Of a stretch of 64,000 nucleotides of DNA, positions 44,031 through 53,862 are shown piece after piece. Position 1 is the stretch's first letter. Each line of letters opens with the position of its first letter. Position numbers and translations under genes: made by a program. The DNA lies in contig JAQYTJ010000018.1 in NCBI GenBank assembly GCA_028724885.1, positions 1 through 64,000 of the forward strand, given 5' to 3'. Below the pieces are notes generated by a model, which was not told the origin of the DNA, did not search any database, and saw only the letters and a program-made list of their open reading frames with translations. Source of the DNA: Bacteroidales bacterium (GTDB lineage Bacteria > Bacteroidota > Bacteroidia > Bacteroidales > UBA932).

Positions 44031-45221
44031 ATGAGAAAAATATACATTCTGATGGCACTCTGCGGGGTTATTGCGGGGTGCGGAAAGGGAGTAAGCAAGA
44101 GGGCTGCTGGGCACGAGTCTGCCAAAGAACACGATCATGGGGTGATAGAGGCGCACGAACCCGGGGACGAGGCTGGAGAACATGGGGAGAAGGGGCATGG
44201 CGGAGACGAGATAGTTATTGCTCCGCAGAAGCAGGCTGCTCTCGGAGTCAGAGCCGACACGGTCAGATTCGAGGAATTTGCCGAAGTGATTCCGACCAGC
44301 GGCGAAATAGTCTCTGCTAATGGCGATGAAATGACAGTAGTGGCTGCCAGCGCAGGAATCGTGAGTCTGAGCAACATAGCGGAGGGTTCGGCAATACTGA
44401 AGGGTGGAAAAATCGCTACCATATCAACTAAAGAAATTGGCGGGGGCGACCAGCTTGCCAGAGCTAAAAGCGCCTACGAGACCGCCAAGAAAGAATACGA
44501 GCGCGACGAAGCTCTGCTCAAAGACAATATTGTGAGCGAGAGTCACTATGACCAAAGCAAGATGGCCTACGAAAACGCCAAGGCTGAGTACGAGGCTCTT
44601 CTGGCAGGCGGGGTGTCAGACAAAGGCATAGTCGCATCTTCCCCCATAGGTGGCTTCGTCAAAAGCCTTCTGGTCCGCCAAGGGGAATACGTCGAGATCG
44701 GCCAGGCGATAGCCGTGGTCAGCCAGAATCGCAAGTTGCAGCTGAGGGCTGACGTCTCGGAAAAATATTACGATAAAATAGCCCAGATTTCCGATGCCAC
44801 TTTCAAGGCATCATATGGCAATGAGACATATTCATTGAAAAACCTTGGTGGCAGGCTTCTGTCTCATGGAAGAGCCTCCGCCGGTGATTACTATATTCCC
44901 GTAACTTTCGAGTTCGACAATAGAGGGAGCATCCTCCCAGGCTCCTACGTCGAGATATTCCTGAAAGCAAAGCCTTTGCGCAAGGCCCTCGTGGTGCCGC
45001 TAAGCGCAGTGGTCGAGGAACAGGGCGTGCATTACGTCTTCGTGAAGATGGACGAGGACTGCTTCGACAAGCGGGAGGTCAAGCTGGGTCAGTCAGATGG
45101 CATAAATGTGCCTGTCCTCGGCGGCCTGAAGGAAGGAGAGATGGTGGTAAACGAAGGAGCCATCAAAGTCAAGCTTGCCTCAGTCAGTGCAGCACCGGCT
45201 GGTCATAACCACAATCACTAG
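44031..45221 (+). CDS. RND heavy-metal efflux periplasmic adaptor (CusB/CzcB-like)
   Basis: 396-residue lipoprotein (VIAGCG, cysteine near residue 17) with a His/Glu-rich segment after the signal (HDHGVIEAHEPGDE, HGEKGHGGDE) and a His-rich C-terminus (GHNHNH), both suited to metal binding. The membrane-fusion core shows beta-barrel and barrel-sandwich parts (VIPTSGEIVSANGDEMTVVA; GGFVKSLLVRQGEYVEIGQ) and a helical hairpin (LARAKSAYETAKKEYERDEA). It joins the inner-membrane pump to the TolC-type channel. Followed four bases later by the pump gene. Confidence 0.9.
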   Translation: MRKIYILMALCGVIAGCGKGVSKRAAGHESAKEHDHGVIEAHEPGDEAGEHGEKGHGGDEIVIAPQKQAALGVRADTVRFEEFAEVIPTSGEIVSANGDEMTVVAASAGIVSLSNIAEGSAILKGGKIATISTKEIGGGDQLARAKSAYETAKKEYERDEALLKDNIVSESHYDQSKMAYENAKAEYEALLAGGVSDKGIVASSPIGGFVKSLLVRQGEYVEIGQAIAVVSQNRKLQLRADVSEKYYDKIAQISDATFKASYGNETYSLKNLGGRLLSHGRASAGDYYIPVTFEFDNRGSILPGSYVEIFLKAKPLRKALVVPLSAVVEEQGVHYVFVKMDEDCFDKREVKLGQSDGINVPVLGGLKEGEMVVNEGAIKVKLASVSAAPAGHNHNH

Positions 45222-45225
45222 GCCT

Positions 45226-48200
45226 ATGGAACAGTTGAATCGAGAAAGCGGACTGCTCAACGGAATCATCCGAGGTTCTCTCAACAACCGCTTGATAATC
45301 TTAGTGATAGCGCTACTGCTGCTAATTGCGGGCATATATTCCACCATGCACATGGATGTGGATGTGTTCCCAGACCTCAATGCTCCGACAGTCGTCGTGA
45401 TGACAGAGGCCTCTGGAATGGCACCAGAAGAGGTCGAAAGACTGGTTACCTTCCCAATTGAGACAGCTCTGAACGGTGCGACAAACGTGCGTAGAGTGCG
45501 TTCGGCATCTTCCTCTGGATTCTCCACCGTGAATGTGGAATTCGACTGGGGTACGGACATATACAAGGCGAGGCAGATAGTGTCGGAGAAAATCGCGATG
45601 GTCGGCGATGATCTGCCAGAAAATGTCGGGAAGCCCACTCTTGGGCCGCAATCCTCAATCCTAGGAGAGATGATGATAATCGGCCTCACCGCCGACACAA
45701 CCTCGATGCAGGACTTGCGGACCATTGCTGATTGGACCATCAGGCCGAGGCTGCTCTCGACGGGCGGAGTGGCGCAGGTGTCGGTCATTGGCGGCGACAT
45801 AAAGGAATATCAGATATTAATGAACCTTGGCAAGATGCGCCGCTACGGAGTGTCTCTGGACGAGGTAATCTATGCCGTCAGGGGAATGAATCAGAATGCC
45901 TCAGGAGGAATCCTTTATGAATATGGCAATGAATATATCGTCAGGGGGGTCCTTTCCACCAACGACATAGAGGATATGAAAAAAGCCGTAGTGAAGACGA
46001 CCGAGAGCGGAAAGCCAATCACCCTGGAGACAATAGCCGACATAAAAATAGGTTCGAAGACCCCTCGCCTGGGCGTTGCTTCCAACGATGGGAGGCCGGC
46101 GATCGTGCTGACTGTCACCAAGCAGCCCAACGTTAATACTTTGCTGCTGGACAAAAAGCTTAAATCTGCCCTGAGCGAGCTGCAGGTGAATATGCCAGTG
46201 GACGTGAATGTCAATTCGGAGATTTTCAGCCAGTCGAAGTTCATCCGAAATTCAATCGACAACGTGAAAGAATCGCTGATTGAAGGCGGCATCTTCGTAG
46301 TCATTGTATTGTTCATATTTCTGATGAACTGGAGAACCACTCTCATCTCTCTGATTTCCATTCCGCTTTCCATCGTGATAGCATTGCTTGCGATAAGGTG
46401 GATGGGCCTCACAATCAACACGATGAGCCTCGGCGGCATCGCAATAGCGATTGGCTCGCTGGTGGATGACTCAATCGTGGACGTGGAGAATGTGTTCAAG
46501 CGATTGCGGCAAAACCGACAGAAACCCACCGAAGAGCAGCAGAGTACTCTACGAGTGGTCTATGAAGCCTCTAAGGAAGTCAGAATGCCGATGCTGAACT
46601 CCACTCTCATAATCGTAGCGAGTTTCCTGCCGCTTTTCTTCCTTTCGGGAATGGAAGGCAGGATGCTGAAGCCTCTGGGCATTACATTCATAATTTCCTT
46701 GTTTGCTTCAACCCTAGTTGCTCTTACTGTGACTTCGGTGCTGAGTTCCTACCTGCTCGGGAACGCCAATAGCGATCGCAGCGGAAAGGAACCTGGCCTT
46801 GTAAGATGGCTGAAAAAATATTACGAGAAGGCTCTGAAATGGTCTCTGAACCATAAGGCTGCGATTCTGATGCCTGTGGCAGCATTGCTGGTCATAGCGC
46901 TGGTTATGTTCTTCTCGATTGGCCGCAGCTTCTTACCTGCGTTCAACGAGGGTTCGCTGACGGTAGCAATCAGCACTATCCCAGGGATATCTCTGGACGA
47001 ATCCGATGCACTAGGCCATCAGGCTGAGGAAATCCTGTTGAGCATACCTGAAATCAAGACCGTTGGAAGGAAGACTGGTCGCGCTGAGCTGGCAGAACAT
47101 TCTTTTGGCGTGAATACTTCGGAATATGACTGCCCGTTCGAACTTGGAAAGAGGTCCAAAGCAGAATTCGTGGCTGAAGTACGGAAGAAACTCTCCATGC
47201 TTCCAGGGGTGAACATCGAAATCCTTGGGCCTATAGCGCACAGAATCGATGAGATGCTGTCAGGAAGCAAGTCCAACATCGCAATCAAGATTTTTGGAAC
47301 GAACCTAGGTAAGATGCACTCTCTGGGCTCTCAGATAAAGACTGCTATTTCAGCCATTCCTGAGATTACAGACATCAACGTGGAGCAACAGATCGAGAGG
47401 CCGCAGCTTAACATTGTGCCGAACAGGGAGATGCTCTCTCGTTACGGGATTTCGCTTCCAGAGTTCTCTGAGGCCATTTCAACAATGTTGGAGGGGCAGG
47501 CCGTCTCGCAGGTTTACGAGGGGAACCGCTCGTTCGACCTAACGCTGAAAGTCTCCGACGATGCAAAGTCGTCGATCGAGAGGCTTGCTGACCTGACTTT
47601 GGATGCTTCCGACGGCAAGAAAGTTCCGCTGAGCTATGTCGCCGACATAGTTTCTTCGGCTGGCCCGAACACGATCAACAGGGAAAATGTGAACCGCAAG
47701 CTGGTGGTTTCGTGCAATGCCACAGGCGGCGAGTTGACTAAGGCAGTGGCGGCAATCAAAGAGGCCATTGCGCAAGAGGTTCAATTGCCTGAGGGTTACC
47801 ATATTGAATATGGCGGCCAGTTCGAGAGCGAACAGAGGGCCTCGAAAACGATAGCCCTCGTAAGCATATTCAGCATATTTATAATATGCATGCTTCTATT
47901 CGGGGAATTTAAGAATATGATGCAGACTCTTGTGGTGCTGCTGAATCTGCCGCTCGCCCTCATCGGTGGCATCATTTCCATCTATTTCACCGACGGCATC
48001 CTATCCATTCCGGCCATCATTGGGTTCATCTCACTGTTCGGCATCGCGACCCGCAATGGAATGCTGCTGATTGACAGGTACAACGTGCTCACCAGCCAGG
48101 GAGCTTTGAAGGTTGACGCAGTGATGACTGGCTCCCTGGACAGGCTGAACCCGATTCTGATGACTGCAATAACGTCCGCCTTGGCACTCCTGCCGCTTGC

Positions 48201-48351
48201 CATCGGCGGAGACCTGCCTGGCAACGAGATTCAGTCGCCGATGGCGAAAGTCATTCTAGGCGGCCTATTCACATCCACCATCCTCAACGGTTTTGTCATT
48301 CCGATAATGTATATTATTACCAAGAAAAAGGCTTACGCTCCTGAAATTTAA
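45226..48351 (+). CDS. RND heavy-metal efflux pump, CusA/CzcA family
   Basis: 1,041 residues from ATG 45226 (upstream codons of the open frame overlap the adaptor gene). Twelve membrane helices are expected; the first is LIILVIALLLLIAGIYSTM. HME-RND landmarks: VDVFPDLNAPTVVVMTEASG, ASSSGFSTVNVEFDWGTDIY, and the proton-relay helix SLGGIAIAIGSLVDDSIVDVENVF (Asp-Asp). Expels cations such as Cu+, Zn2+, Co2+ or Cd2+ to the outside with adaptor and channel. Which metal is used cannot be settled by eye. Confidence 0.93.
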   Translation: MEQLNRESGLLNGIIRGSLNNRLIILVIALLLLIAGIYSTMHMDVDVFPDLNAPTVVVMTEASGMAPEEVERLVTFPIETALNGATNVRRVRSASSSGFSTVNVEFDWGTDIYKARQIVSEKIAMVGDDLPENVGKPTLGPQSSILGEMMIIGLTADTTSMQDLRTIADWTIRPRLLSTGGVAQVSVIGGDIKEYQILMNLGKMRRYGVSLDEVIYAVRGMNQNASGGILYEYGNEYIVRGVLSTNDIEDMKKAVVKTTESGKPITLETIADIKIGSKTPRLGVASNDGRPAIVLTVTKQPNVNTLLLDKKLKSALSELQVNMPVDVNVNSEIFSQSKFIRNSIDNVKESLIEGGIFVVIVLFIFLMNWRTTLISLISIPLSIVIALLAIRWMGLTINTMSLGGIAIAIGSLVDDSIVDVENVFKRLRQNRQKPTEEQQSTLRVVYEASKEVRMPMLNSTLIIVASFLPLFFLSGMEGRMLKPLGITFIISLFASTLVALTVTSVLSSYLLGNANSDRSGKEPGLVRWLKKYYEKALKWSLNHKAAILMPVAALLVIALVMFFSIGRSFLPAFNEGSLTVAISTIPGISLDESDALGHQAEEILLSIPEIKTVGRKTGRAELAEHSFGVNTSEYDCPFELGKRSKAEFVAEVRKKLSMLPGVNIEILGPIAHRIDEMLSGSKSNIAIKIFGTNLGKMHSLGSQIKTAISAIPEITDINVEQQIERPQLNIVPNREMLSRYGISLPEFSEAISTMLEGQAVSQVYEGNRSFDLTLKVSDDAKSSIERLADLTLDASDGKKVPLSYVADIVSSAGPNTINRENVNRKLVVSCNATGGELTKAVAAIKEAIAQEVQLPEGYHIEYGGQFESEQRASKTIALVSIFSIFIICMLLFGEFKNMMQTLVVLLNLPLALIGGIISIYFTDGILSIPAIIGFISLFGIATRNGMLLIDRYNVLTSQGALKVDAVMTGSLDRLNPILMTAITSALALLPLAIGGDLPGNEIQSPMAKVILGGLFTSTILNGFVIPIMYIITKKKAYAPEI

Positions 48352-48357
48352 TTTTTC

Positions 48358-49617
48358 ATGAATATGTTGACAAAAATATTAGAATACCCTGCATTCCGAT
48401 CTTTATTGGCTTGCACCATCGGAGCGATTATGTTGGCACCCACTGCCCTTGCTCAATATTCCATAAAAGAGGTTCCGAAAGATCTTCCCAAGATTCCGAT
48501 GCACATTCAGGAAGTACTGGACAGCATTGAGAAAAACAATCCTTCGTTGAAGGTCGCACAAGCGGAAATGGAAGCCGAGAAGCTGACAAACAAAGGCGAG
48601 GAAATCCTGCCAGATCCAGAGGTGGAATTCAATTACCTATGGGGTGCGAACGGCATCGGAAACCGTCACGACGTTAGGGTCACCCAGTCTTTCGACTTTC
48701 CAACGATCTCCGGCATGAGGCATTCATTGGTGAAGGGCAAAGGCGAGCTTGCGTACTTGAAATACAAGGCAGATAGACAGGGCATACTGCTTTCGGCAAA
48801 ACTAAACTGCATTGACCTCGTTTATTACAATGCTCTCGTGAAAGAGCTTTCTACCCATTTGGGACAGGCCAAGAGCCAAGTAAGATCATTTGAGAAAAAG
48901 ATAAAAGTCGGGGACGCAAACGTAATGGACCTTAACAAGGCCAAGGTGCATCTGACAAGCGTACAGGGTAAGCTTTCCGGGGCTGAGGTTGAGCGTCAGA
49001 GACTTCTGGCCGAACTAAAGAGCATGAATGGCGGTATCCCGATATACTTCAATGCCGCCTACTACGAGCTAGGAGAGGATTTGCCGACCGATTTCGAAGC
49101 ATGGTTCCAAGCGGCTTCCGAAAAAAACCCTTCAATCCAGTACGTCAGGAAGGCGGTGGAGGTGGACAAGAAGCAGCTCTCAATCGACAAGACTTCATGG
49201 ATTCCGGAGCTGTCGGTCGGATATATGAGCGAAATCGCCAAAGAGGATAAGTACAGAGGACTCACATTAGGAGTCATCATCCCTCTATGGACTAATGCCA
49301 ATAAAGTGAAGCAGGCCAAAGCACGTCTGACTGCAGCCAAATCTCGCCAGACAGCTGCTGAGCAGAAATTCTACTACATGCTCCAAAGCCAGTATGCCGA
49401 GGCGGCCAGCCTGAAGGCTACCTCAGAGATGATGCGTCAAGCTCTAATCGTGACCGACAACAGAAATTTCCTGCTTGAGGCGCAGTCAAAAGGCGAAATT
49501 TCTATGGTTGAATATCTCGTAGAGATTGACCAGTACTACGAAGCCATCGAACAAACCCTCGCCACAGAGCGCAACTACCGTCACGTCCTTGCGCAGCTCA
49601 ATGCCGTTGAGTTGTAA
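48358..49617 (+). CDS. TolC-family outer-membrane channel
   Basis: 419 residues with a signal peptide (TIGAIMLAPTALAQ). An outer-membrane-factor layout with two repeated coiled-coil hairpins: SIEKNNPSLKVAQAEMEAE in the first and EKNPSIQYVRKAVEVDKKQL in the second. It gives the outer-membrane exit duct of the metal efflux complex and starts six bases after the pump stop. Confidence 0.9.
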   Translation: MNMLTKILEYPAFRSLLACTIGAIMLAPTALAQYSIKEVPKDLPKIPMHIQEVLDSIEKNNPSLKVAQAEMEAEKLTNKGEEILPDPEVEFNYLWGANGIGNRHDVRVTQSFDFPTISGMRHSLVKGKGELAYLKYKADRQGILLSAKLNCIDLVYYNALVKELSTHLGQAKSQVRSFEKKIKVGDANVMDLNKAKVHLTSVQGKLSGAEVERQRLLAELKSMNGGIPIYFNAAYYELGEDLPTDFEAWFQAASEKNPSIQYVRKAVEVDKKQLSIDKTSWIPELSVGYMSEIAKEDKYRGLTLGVIIPLWTNANKVKQAKARLTAAKSRQTAAEQKFYYMLQSQYAEAASLKATSEMMRQALIVTDNRNFLLEAQSKGEISMVEYLVEIDQYYEAIEQTLATERNYRHVLAQLNAVEL

Positions 49618-49681
49618 GCAGCCTTAACATTTCTTCGCGTCGTGTGGGTTGCCGATGACCTGCGAATAGGTCTATAAGTTT

Positions 49682-50470
49682 TTACCCCATGACGACATCA
49701 AGAACCATCATTAGCGCAAATCCGATGGCGAACCCGATGATGCCGATGTTGGAGTGTCCTCCTTCGGTTGCTTCTGGGATAAGTTCGTCAAAGACGACGT
49801 AGAGCATTGCGCCTGCTGCAAACGCAAGAACATATGGAATGATGGGGACAGTTATGCTTGTCAGCAATATTACCAAAGCTGCTCCTATCGGTTCAACGAT
49901 ACCGCTAAGGCTGCCAATCACGAAAGATCTTGTCCTAGAATTCCCAGCAGCACGCATCGGCATGGAAATAATGGCACCTTCCGGAACATTTTGGATTGCT
50001 ATTCCTAGAGCCAGAGTCACAGCGGCAGCCATAGATATATTCGCAGATCCAGAAATGAACCCTGCAACAGCTGCGCCAACGGCCATTCCTTCAGGAAAAT
50101 TGTGTATCGTCACGGCCAGAGTCAGCATGGCCGTCTTCGAGAGATGGCTTTTAGGACCCTCTTCAACTCCATCCGGGTGAAGGTGAGGAGTTATATAGTC
50201 GACAAGGAGCAGGATTGCGAAGCCGGCCAACAAGCCTATCGTGGCTGGAATCACAGCCACCTTGCCTCTGTCTGCGTACATTTCCATGCTCGGTATCAGC
50301 AGTGACCAGATAGATGCCGCTATCATGATCCCTGACGCAAAGCCCGTAAGTCCTTTCTGGACATTCTGGCTTATTTCTTTCCTCATTACAAACACAAAAG
50401 CCGAACCAAGGGCCGTGCCAAGGAAAGGTATAAGCAGCGATGAAATGACTATGGATGCTGAAGCGGACAT
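49682..50470 (-). CDS. ZIP-family metal transporter (ZupT-like)
   Basis: 262 residues from ATG 50470. ZIP fold with about eight membrane segments; metal-site helices read TIHNFPEGMAVGAAVAG (about residue 128-144; HNFPEG is the hallmark of helix IV) and GIAIQNVPEGAIISMP (NVPEG in helix V). A His-containing loop THLHPDGVEEGPKSH lies before helix IV. ZupT-like proteins import zinc and other divalent cations. Expressed with ridA; convergent with the efflux operon, so import and export genes of metal homeostasis are neighbours. Confidence 0.92.
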   Translation of the reverse strand: MSASASIVISSLLIPFLGTALGSAFVFVMRKEISQNVQKGLTGFASGIMIAASIWSLLIPSMEMYADRGKVAVIPATIGLLAGFAILLLVDYITPHLHPDGVEEGPKSHLSKTAMLTLAVTIHNFPEGMAVGAAVAGFISGSANISMAAAVTLALGIAIQNVPEGAIISMPMRAAGNSRTRSFVIGSLSGIVEPIGAALVILLTSITVPIIPYVLAFAAGAMLYVVFDELIPEATEGGHSNIGIIGFAIGFALMMVLDVVMG

Positions 50471-50471
50471 A

Positions 50472-50846
50472 TTAAACCGCAGCGACGCATTCGATTTCAA
50501 CCATTGCGTCCTTAGGGAGGGTCTTCACTGCGAAGGCACAGCGTGCTGGAAAAGGCGCTTTAAAATATTCTGAATATACTTCATTCATGGCGCCGAAGTC
50601 GCCCATGTCGGAAAGGAACACGGTGGTTTTCAGTACCTTGCCAAGGCCACTACCACCCGCTTCCAAGATTGCTTGAAGATTCTTAATCGACTGTTCGGTC
50701 TGTGCCTTTATTCCGCCGTCGGGGAACGTCCCTGTGGCAGGATTGATTGGCAACTGCCCTGAAACATAGATGAAACCATTGTGCTCGATTGCCTGGCTAT
50801 ACGGTCCGATGGCCGCCGGTGCCTTTGAAGTAGAAATCTGAATCAT
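50472..50846 (-). CDS. ridA: RidA-family enamine/imine deaminase
   Basis: 124 residues from ATG 50846 (the longer open frame adds 31 non-family residues). Conserved: STSKAPAAIGPYSQAIEHNG, YVSGQLPINPATG and CAFAVKTLPKDAMVEIECVA with the catalytic arginine in FPARCAF. RidA removes reactive 2-aminoacrylate released by PLP enzymes such as serine dehydratases. One base separates its stop from the transporter ATG. Confidence 0.95.
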   Translation of the reverse strand: MIQISTSKAPAAIGPYSQAIEHNGFIYVSGQLPINPATGTFPDGGIKAQTEQSIKNLQAILEAGGSGLGKVLKTTVFLSDMGDFGAMNEVYSEYFKAPFPARCAFAVKTLPKDAMVEIECVAAV

Positions 50847-51132
50847 TTGAAATTTGTTTGTACGAATATAGCCAAAATTATTTTTGACGCAAAACAGAGT
50901 CTTGGCATAGCAAAACCTTGAACTTGGCAGGCAGCACAAAATGAACTTTCACTTTGCCTTGCGTTTTTCCCCGTTCCCATCCGTGGTTTAGTACAGCCGA
51001 TTCCGCCTTTGCCGCCCTCTACCGCATATGCTCTGTATTACATCCGCATGGGAGTTTTTCCGCATACTCACTGAGCATCATCGCAGGGGTACTCTGCCGC
51101 AGGCTTAACTTGACGATGTCTGTAGGAATGAC

Positions 51133-51140
51133 TATATTAG
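51133..51140 (+). promoter_or_regulatory. Near-consensus -7 box of bcp
   Basis: TATATTAG differs from TAnnTTTG at one position and ends 17 bases before ATG 51158. It supports the short start, because the longer open frame begins well before it. Confidence 0.4.
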
Positions 51141-51157
51141 CAAAAATTAATGATTAT

Positions 51158-51607
51158 ATGGAAGTTGGTCAAAAACTGCCGGAAGTGCTTGGCAAAGATC
51201 AAGATGGCAAAGAAATTAAGATTGATGATTTCAAGGGTAAGAAGCTTGTTCTGTACGTTTATCCTAAAGATAACACCCCTGGCTGCACCACAGAAGCTTG
51301 TAATCTTAGGGACAACTACGAGCGTTTTCTTGCCATGGGCTATGCAGTAGTCGGGGTTAGCATTCAGGATGAAAAGTCGCACAAGAAATTCATCGAGAAA
51401 TATCAGCTGCCTTTCCCTCTAATAGCAGACACGGACAAGAGGCTAGTTAACGAGCTTGGCGTCTACGGTGAGAAGAAAATGTATGGGAAAGTGACAATGG
51501 GAGTGTTCCGAACAACTTTTATTGCAGATGAAGACGGTAAGATAGTCCGTATCATAGGTCCGAAAGAAATCAAGGTCAAGGAACACGCCGAACAGATTCT
51601 TGTTTAG
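51158..51607 (+). CDS. bcp: Thioredoxin-dependent thiol peroxidase (Bcp/PrxQ)
   Basis: 149 residues from ATG 51158; upstream codons are not family-like. Peroxiredoxin of the Bcp/PrxQ group: VLYVYPKDNTPGCTTEAC has the peroxidatic cysteine after TPG and the resolving cysteine five residues later (CTTEAC). VGVSIQDEKSHKKFIEKY and FPLIADTDKRLV are typical downstream motifs. It reduces hydrogen and organic peroxides with electrons from thioredoxin. Confidence 0.95.
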   Translation: MEVGQKLPEVLGKDQDGKEIKIDDFKGKKLVLYVYPKDNTPGCTTEACNLRDNYERFLAMGYAVVGVSIQDEKSHKKFIEKYQLPFPLIADTDKRLVNELGVYGEKKMYGKVTMGVFRTTFIADEDGKIVRIIGPKEIKVKEHAEQILV

Positions 51608-51671
51608 GCTCATCCAAGGAAATAAAATTTCGAATCTCATACGTAGCAAGGCTGGCACGCCGCATGGCTGC

Positions 51672-52481
51672 TTATATGAAGCCTTCTCCGGCGTTGTCAT
51701 CTTGCTCTTGGTCATCAGGGCGGCCAGTCCAGTCCTGATTGACATCGTATCCATTGCGAGAGATGCCGTAGCAAGAGCCGAGATATTCATTATTCTCAGA
51801 TTCTCGCTGAATACGTCTTCTTGTAACATTGAACATCTTGATGCAGAAATAGATAAGTGCAATAGTGATGAACACCGACCAGCCTGAGGTGAGGACATCG
51901 CTCATGAAGCAGAGCGTATCATAGATCCCGTGCAGAAGCACGGGAACGAGCCAGATTTTGATTTTCGTCCCTTCCGGAGCTCTGGATCCTTTGAAGTGAT
52001 TAAGGGAGTAGTAGTATCCCATGGCAACTGCGAATCCGAAATGTCCGGGGATAGCGAGCAGGGCTCTTTGCACGGCCACATCCACCCAGTCGGCTCCTGC
52101 TCCTACCAGGTACAGCACGTTCTCGAATGCGGCGAATCCTAGGCCTATGACTGCGGCATAGACTATCCCGTCATAGCTTTCATTAAATTCTTTGCAATGT
52201 CTGAGCAGCAGCCATAGCATGAATAGCTTTGCCGTCTCTTCTGGAATTGCCGCTCCGAAAAACGCTATCTTTAAAGACTCAACGATGTTTGTCGGATTAG
52301 ACATGTAGAACCCCATGTTCAACAGCGGCTCGGAGATGAGTGTCGAAAGTAGCGCCGAAAGGCCGCCGAAGCAGAAGCCTTTTAGAAGAAGTCTCGTCGG
52401 TTCTGGATTAGTGTCTTTGCTATGCACGTACCAAAGTAGTAGGAGTGCTGGTCCGATGGCCGCAAGGAGGAGCAGAAGCAT
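51672..52481 (-). CDS. PrsW-family intramembrane metalloprotease
   Basis: 269 residues, about eight membrane segments. Metalloprotease motifs: IPEETAKLFMLW (EExxK, about residue 76), GHFGFAVAMGYYY (histidine in a membrane helix, about residue 145) and LLHGIYDTLCFMS (HxxxD, about residue 190). PrsW cleaves an anti-sigma factor in Bacillus; the CPBP/PrsW clan also contains prenyl-protein proteases. No sigma or anti-sigma gene is nearby, so the target is unknown. Its ATG shares one base with the flavoprotein stop upstream. Confidence 0.85.
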   Translation of the reverse strand: MLLLLLAAIGPALLLLWYVHSKDTNPEPTRLLLKGFCFGGLSALLSTLISEPLLNMGFYMSNPTNIVESLKIAFFGAAIPEETAKLFMLWLLLRHCKEFNESYDGIVYAAVIGLGFAAFENVLYLVGAGADWVDVAVQRALLAIPGHFGFAVAMGYYYSLNHFKGSRAPEGTKIKIWLVPVLLHGIYDTLCFMSDVLTSGWSVFITIALIYFCIKMFNVTRRRIQRESENNEYLGSCYGISRNGYDVNQDWTGRPDDQEQDDNAGEGFI

Positions 52482-53860
52482 TATGCTTTATTGTGAATAT
52501 ATTCGTCAATGGCTTTGGCGGCTTTGCGACCGGCTCCCATGGCGAGAATCACGGTGGCTGAGCCTGTGACGGCATCGCCACCTGCGAATATTCCAGGCCT
52601 AGAGGTCCTACCCTCAGAGTCCGCCTCAATTCCACCCTTACGGGTAGCTGTGAGGCCGTCTGTAGTCTTTACAATCAAAGGATTAGGGGAGGTGCCGAGA
52701 GCCATAATCACGGTCTCAGCAGGTATCTCGAACTCGGAACCTGGAATTGGGATAGGGGAGCGACGACCGCTTTCGTCTGGTTCGCCAAGTTCCATGCGGA
52801 TGCATCTCACGGCACGAACCCAACCATTATCATCGCCCAGAATTTCCACTGGATTTGTGAGCATTCGGAATTCTATGCCTTCCTCTTTGGCGTGTTCGAC
52901 CTCCTCACGGCGAGCCGGCAGTTCGACTTCGGTGCGCCTGTAAACTATAGTAGTCTCTGCTCCAAGGCGTAGCGCAGTCCTTGCAGAGTCCATCGCCACG
53001 TTGCCACCCCCGACCACTATGCATTTCTTGCCAGCGTGGATAGGTGTCTGGTAATCATCCCTGAAGGCCATCATAAGATTGTTGCGAGTGAGGAATTCAT
53101 TGGCAGAGAAAACCCCGTTCAAATTTTCTCCCGGAATATTCATGAACCTAGGCAGTCCGGCTCCTGTTCCTACGAACACAGCCTTGAAGCCTTCATTGTC
53201 CATCAGGCTGTCTATAGTGACTGTTCTGCCTACTATCACGTCGGTCTCGATTTTCACTCCGAGAGCTTTTACCTCATCGATCTCCCTGCGAAGCACTGTC
53301 TCTTTCGGCAGACGGAACTCAGGTATTCCATATTCAAGAACGCCTCCAGCCTTATGCAAGGCTTCGAATATGGTCACGTCGTACCCCATCTTGGCAAGGT
53401 CTGAGGCGCATGCTAGCCCAGAAGGCCCGCTACCGATGATTGCCACTTTATGGCCATTTTTTGGCGCAATCTCAGGCTTGGACTCTGGCGCATTGTCTGC
53501 GACGTACCGTTCAAGCTTGCCGATGGCGACCGGCTCGCCTTTAATGCCCAGGATGCAGCTGCCTTCGCACTGAGTCTCCTGTGGACAGACACGGCCGCAG
53601 ACTGCTGGCAGTGAAGAGTCTTCGGCTATCACTGCAGCGGCACCAGAAACATCCCCTGCAACGAGTTTTGCAATGAATTCAGGAATCTTGATTCCTACTG
53701 GGCAAGCGCCCACGCAGCGAGGATTCTTGCAATGGAGGCATCTGGAAGCCTCACGAGCTGCTTCCTCAGCATTGAAGCCATAGCAGACTTCGTCGAAATT
53801 ATGAGCCCTGATTTTCGGGTTCTGCTCCCTGACTGGAGTACGAGATATTCTTTCAGCCAT
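52481..53860 (-). CDS. NADPH-dependent glutamate-synthase-small-subunit-like oxidoreductase (NfnB/SudB-like)
   Basis: 459 residues, GltD-type flavoprotein. N-terminal Fe-S region: ASRCLHCKNPRCVGACPVGIKIPEFI and PAVCGRVCPQETQCEGSC. Then FAD-binding VAIIGSGPSGLACASDLAK (about residue 138) and NADP-binding CIVVGGGNVAMDSARTALRL. Encoded two bases after the FAD/NAD-binding subunit, a pairing seen in NfnAB (ferredoxin/NADH-dependent NADP reductase, electron-bifurcating) and SudAB. No large glutamate-synthase subunit is nearby, so this role is more likely than glutamate synthesis. Confidence 0.87.
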   Translation of the reverse strand: MAERISRTPVREQNPKIRAHNFDEVCYGFNAEEAAREASRCLHCKNPRCVGACPVGIKIPEFIAKLVAGDVSGAAAVIAEDSSLPAVCGRVCPQETQCEGSCILGIKGEPVAIGKLERYVADNAPESKPEIAPKNGHKVAIIGSGPSGLACASDLAKMGYDVTIFEALHKAGGVLEYGIPEFRLPKETVLRREIDEVKALGVKIETDVIVGRTVTIDSLMDNEGFKAVFVGTGAGLPRFMNIPGENLNGVFSANEFLTRNNLMMAFRDDYQTPIHAGKKCIVVGGGNVAMDSARTALRLGAETTIVYRRTEVELPARREEVEHAKEEGIEFRMLTNPVEILGDDNGWVRAVRCIRMELGEPDESGRRSPIPIPGSEFEIPAETVIMALGTSPNPLIVKTTDGLTATRKGGIEADSEGRTSRPGIFAGGDAVTGSATVILAMGAGRKAAKAIDEYIHNKA

Positions 53861-53862
53861 GA

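Noticed and set aside
52481..53860. Glutamate synthase small subunit working with a large subunit
   Set aside because: No large subunit is near and the partner is an FAD/NAD-binding subunit, which fits NfnAB/SudAB better.
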